Shown in pieces: positions 5,644 to 6,081 of a stretch of DNA of 6,081 nucleotides. Made by a program: the position numbers and the translations under genes. The notes under the pieces are model-generated. The model had not been told where the DNA came from. It ran no database searches and saw nothing but the letters and a program-made list of their open reading frames with translations. Within the stretch, counting starts at the first letter, position 1. The number at the start of each line of letters is the position of its first letter. Origin of the DNA: a candidate division NPL-UPA2 bacterium (GTDB taxonomy: Bacteria > Bacillota > UBA994); assembly GCA_018725205.1 (NCBI GenBank), contig QLUB01000103.1, positions 1-6,081 of the forward strand, written 5' to 3'.

Positions 5644-5667
5644 TCCCCTGCGTTCTCCCCTGCGTTC
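5644..5667. repeat. 12-bp perfect tandem duplication, TCCCCTGCGTTC
   Basis: Two perfect head-to-tail copies of TCCCCTGCGTTC occupy the spacer a few bases after the end of the NHL-repeat gene. On the minus strand they read GAACGCAGGGGA, followed by GGGTTCTTTTTGTAACACGGG. From memory, similar sequence strings occur as dispersed intergenic repeats in Firmicute genomes, some beside Y1 (IS200-like) transposases. That link is unverified here. Confidence 0.85.
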
Positions 5668-5669
5668 CA

Positions 5670-6081
5670 TCATCTAAGCTGGAGCAACTGTAAGCGGTGG
5701 TTGTAGGTATCGACGACCCACACTTGTCCCTCATCCGGTGCGGGGGCAAGCGCGGTCGGCAGATACAGCATCCCCACCTCACTGCCAAAACTCCCGACGG
5801 CATAGAGTGGTTCACCGGTGTGGGCAAACTTTAGAATGCGGCTGTTGTACGTATCTAAGACGTAAAAGCTGCCCTCTGCGTCTACCATGATGTCCCGCGG
5901 GCCGCCGAGCAGCCCGCGGTCTTCAACCACACGCAGCTGCCCAAAGCCGCCGCCCGGGGACGCGTAAGCTGCCAGAAGCTCTCCGTCGGCGTTGACCCGC
6001 AGCACCTGACCGCCAAAAGTATTAAGGATCAGCATTTCTCCTTCTCGGGTCATGGTCAGTGCGGCGGGCCAAACGTCTTCT
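5670..6081 (-). CDS. NHL-repeat beta-propeller protein, 3' part, cut by right edge
   Basis: The last 136 codons of a gene running off the right edge are visible. The frame stays open past an internal ATG at 6053, with EDVWPAALTM reading in from the edge, so that methionine is probably not the start. NHL-type blades are recognisable. One has GGPRDIMVDAEGSFYVLDTY followed by NSRILKF and HTGE; the next ends WVVDTYNHRLQLLQL just before the TGA stop (5672-5670); and an earlier partial one contains LILNTFGGQVLRVNADGE. Each shows the usual pattern of 'P, hydrophobic strand, G-x-hydrophobic, V-x-D/N-T-x-N/G-x-R/V, hydrophobic, G'. Such propellers usually bind other proteins or ligands and are often extracytoplasmic, but any signal peptide would lie outside the window. 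The function is not recognisable. It is transcribed in the same direction as rsmI. Confidence 0.8.
   Translation of the reverse strand, partial: EDVWPAALTMTREGEMLILNTFGGQVLRVNADGELLAAYASPGGGFGQLRVVEDRGLLGGPRDIMVDAEGSFYVLDTYNSRILKFAHTGEPLYAVGSFGSEVGMLYLPTALAPAPDEGQVWVVDTYNHRLQLLQLR

Noticed and set aside
5579..5827. An 82-codon minus-strand frame ending in a 4-nt overlap with the rsmI start
   Set aside because: The GTGA overlap looks like coupling, but the frame runs through the NHL-repeat gene out of frame and through the direct repeats, with a Cys/Arg-rich product and no motif.

Overview
The window reads as a chromosomal housekeeping segment from a spore-forming Firmicute (Bacillota), probably a clostridial lineage with moderate-to-high GC. 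Three things support this. An AbrB transition-state regulator sits directly downstream of a near-consensus SigA promoter and a tandem pair of Spo0A-type boxes. The gene set rsmI / abrB / metG / tatD / rsmA corresponds to the yabC-abrB-metS-yabD-ksgA neighbourhood of Bacillus subtilis. Strong AGGAGG-type ribosome sites and frequent GTG starts are also typical of the group. I did not assign a genus.

Layout, left to right. At positions 1-100 (minus) is the N-terminal part of a biotinyl (BCCP-like) domain cut by the window edge exactly at its biotinylated AMK motif; its start is unclear. Positions 139-4173 (minus) hold a tight four-gene operon transcribed right to left: metG (methionyl-tRNA synthetase), tatD (metal-dependent DNase), rsmA/ksgA (16S rRNA dimethyltransferase) and a YkuK-like RNase H-fold protein. 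Gaps are 2 nt, a 4-nt overlap, and 2 nt. A promoter for this operon lies at 4221-4249 (minus).

Positions 4174-4449 are the divergent control region between metG and abrB. It carries both promoters, a 7-bp tandem repeat array and the putative 0A boxes. abrB (4450-4701, plus) ends in an intrinsic terminator that also overlaps the stop codon of the convergent rsmI (4740-5582, minus). Between rsmI and the next gene is an 87-nt spacer made largely of short direct repeats resembling a dispersed intergenic element. The right edge holds the 3' end of an NHL-repeat beta-propeller gene (5670 to beyond 6081, minus).

Most of the genes serve translation: tRNA charging (MetG), late 16S rRNA modification near the decoding site (RsmA, RsmI), with a nuclease (TatD), a probable nuclease-fold protein (YkuK) and the sporulation/transition regulator AbrB alongside. 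No mobile element, CRISPR array, tRNA or rRNA gene was seen. I found no wholly new multi-gene system. The most informative signals are the regulatory architecture of abrB, the biotinyl domain without a normal N-terminus, and the two intergenic repeat tracts.
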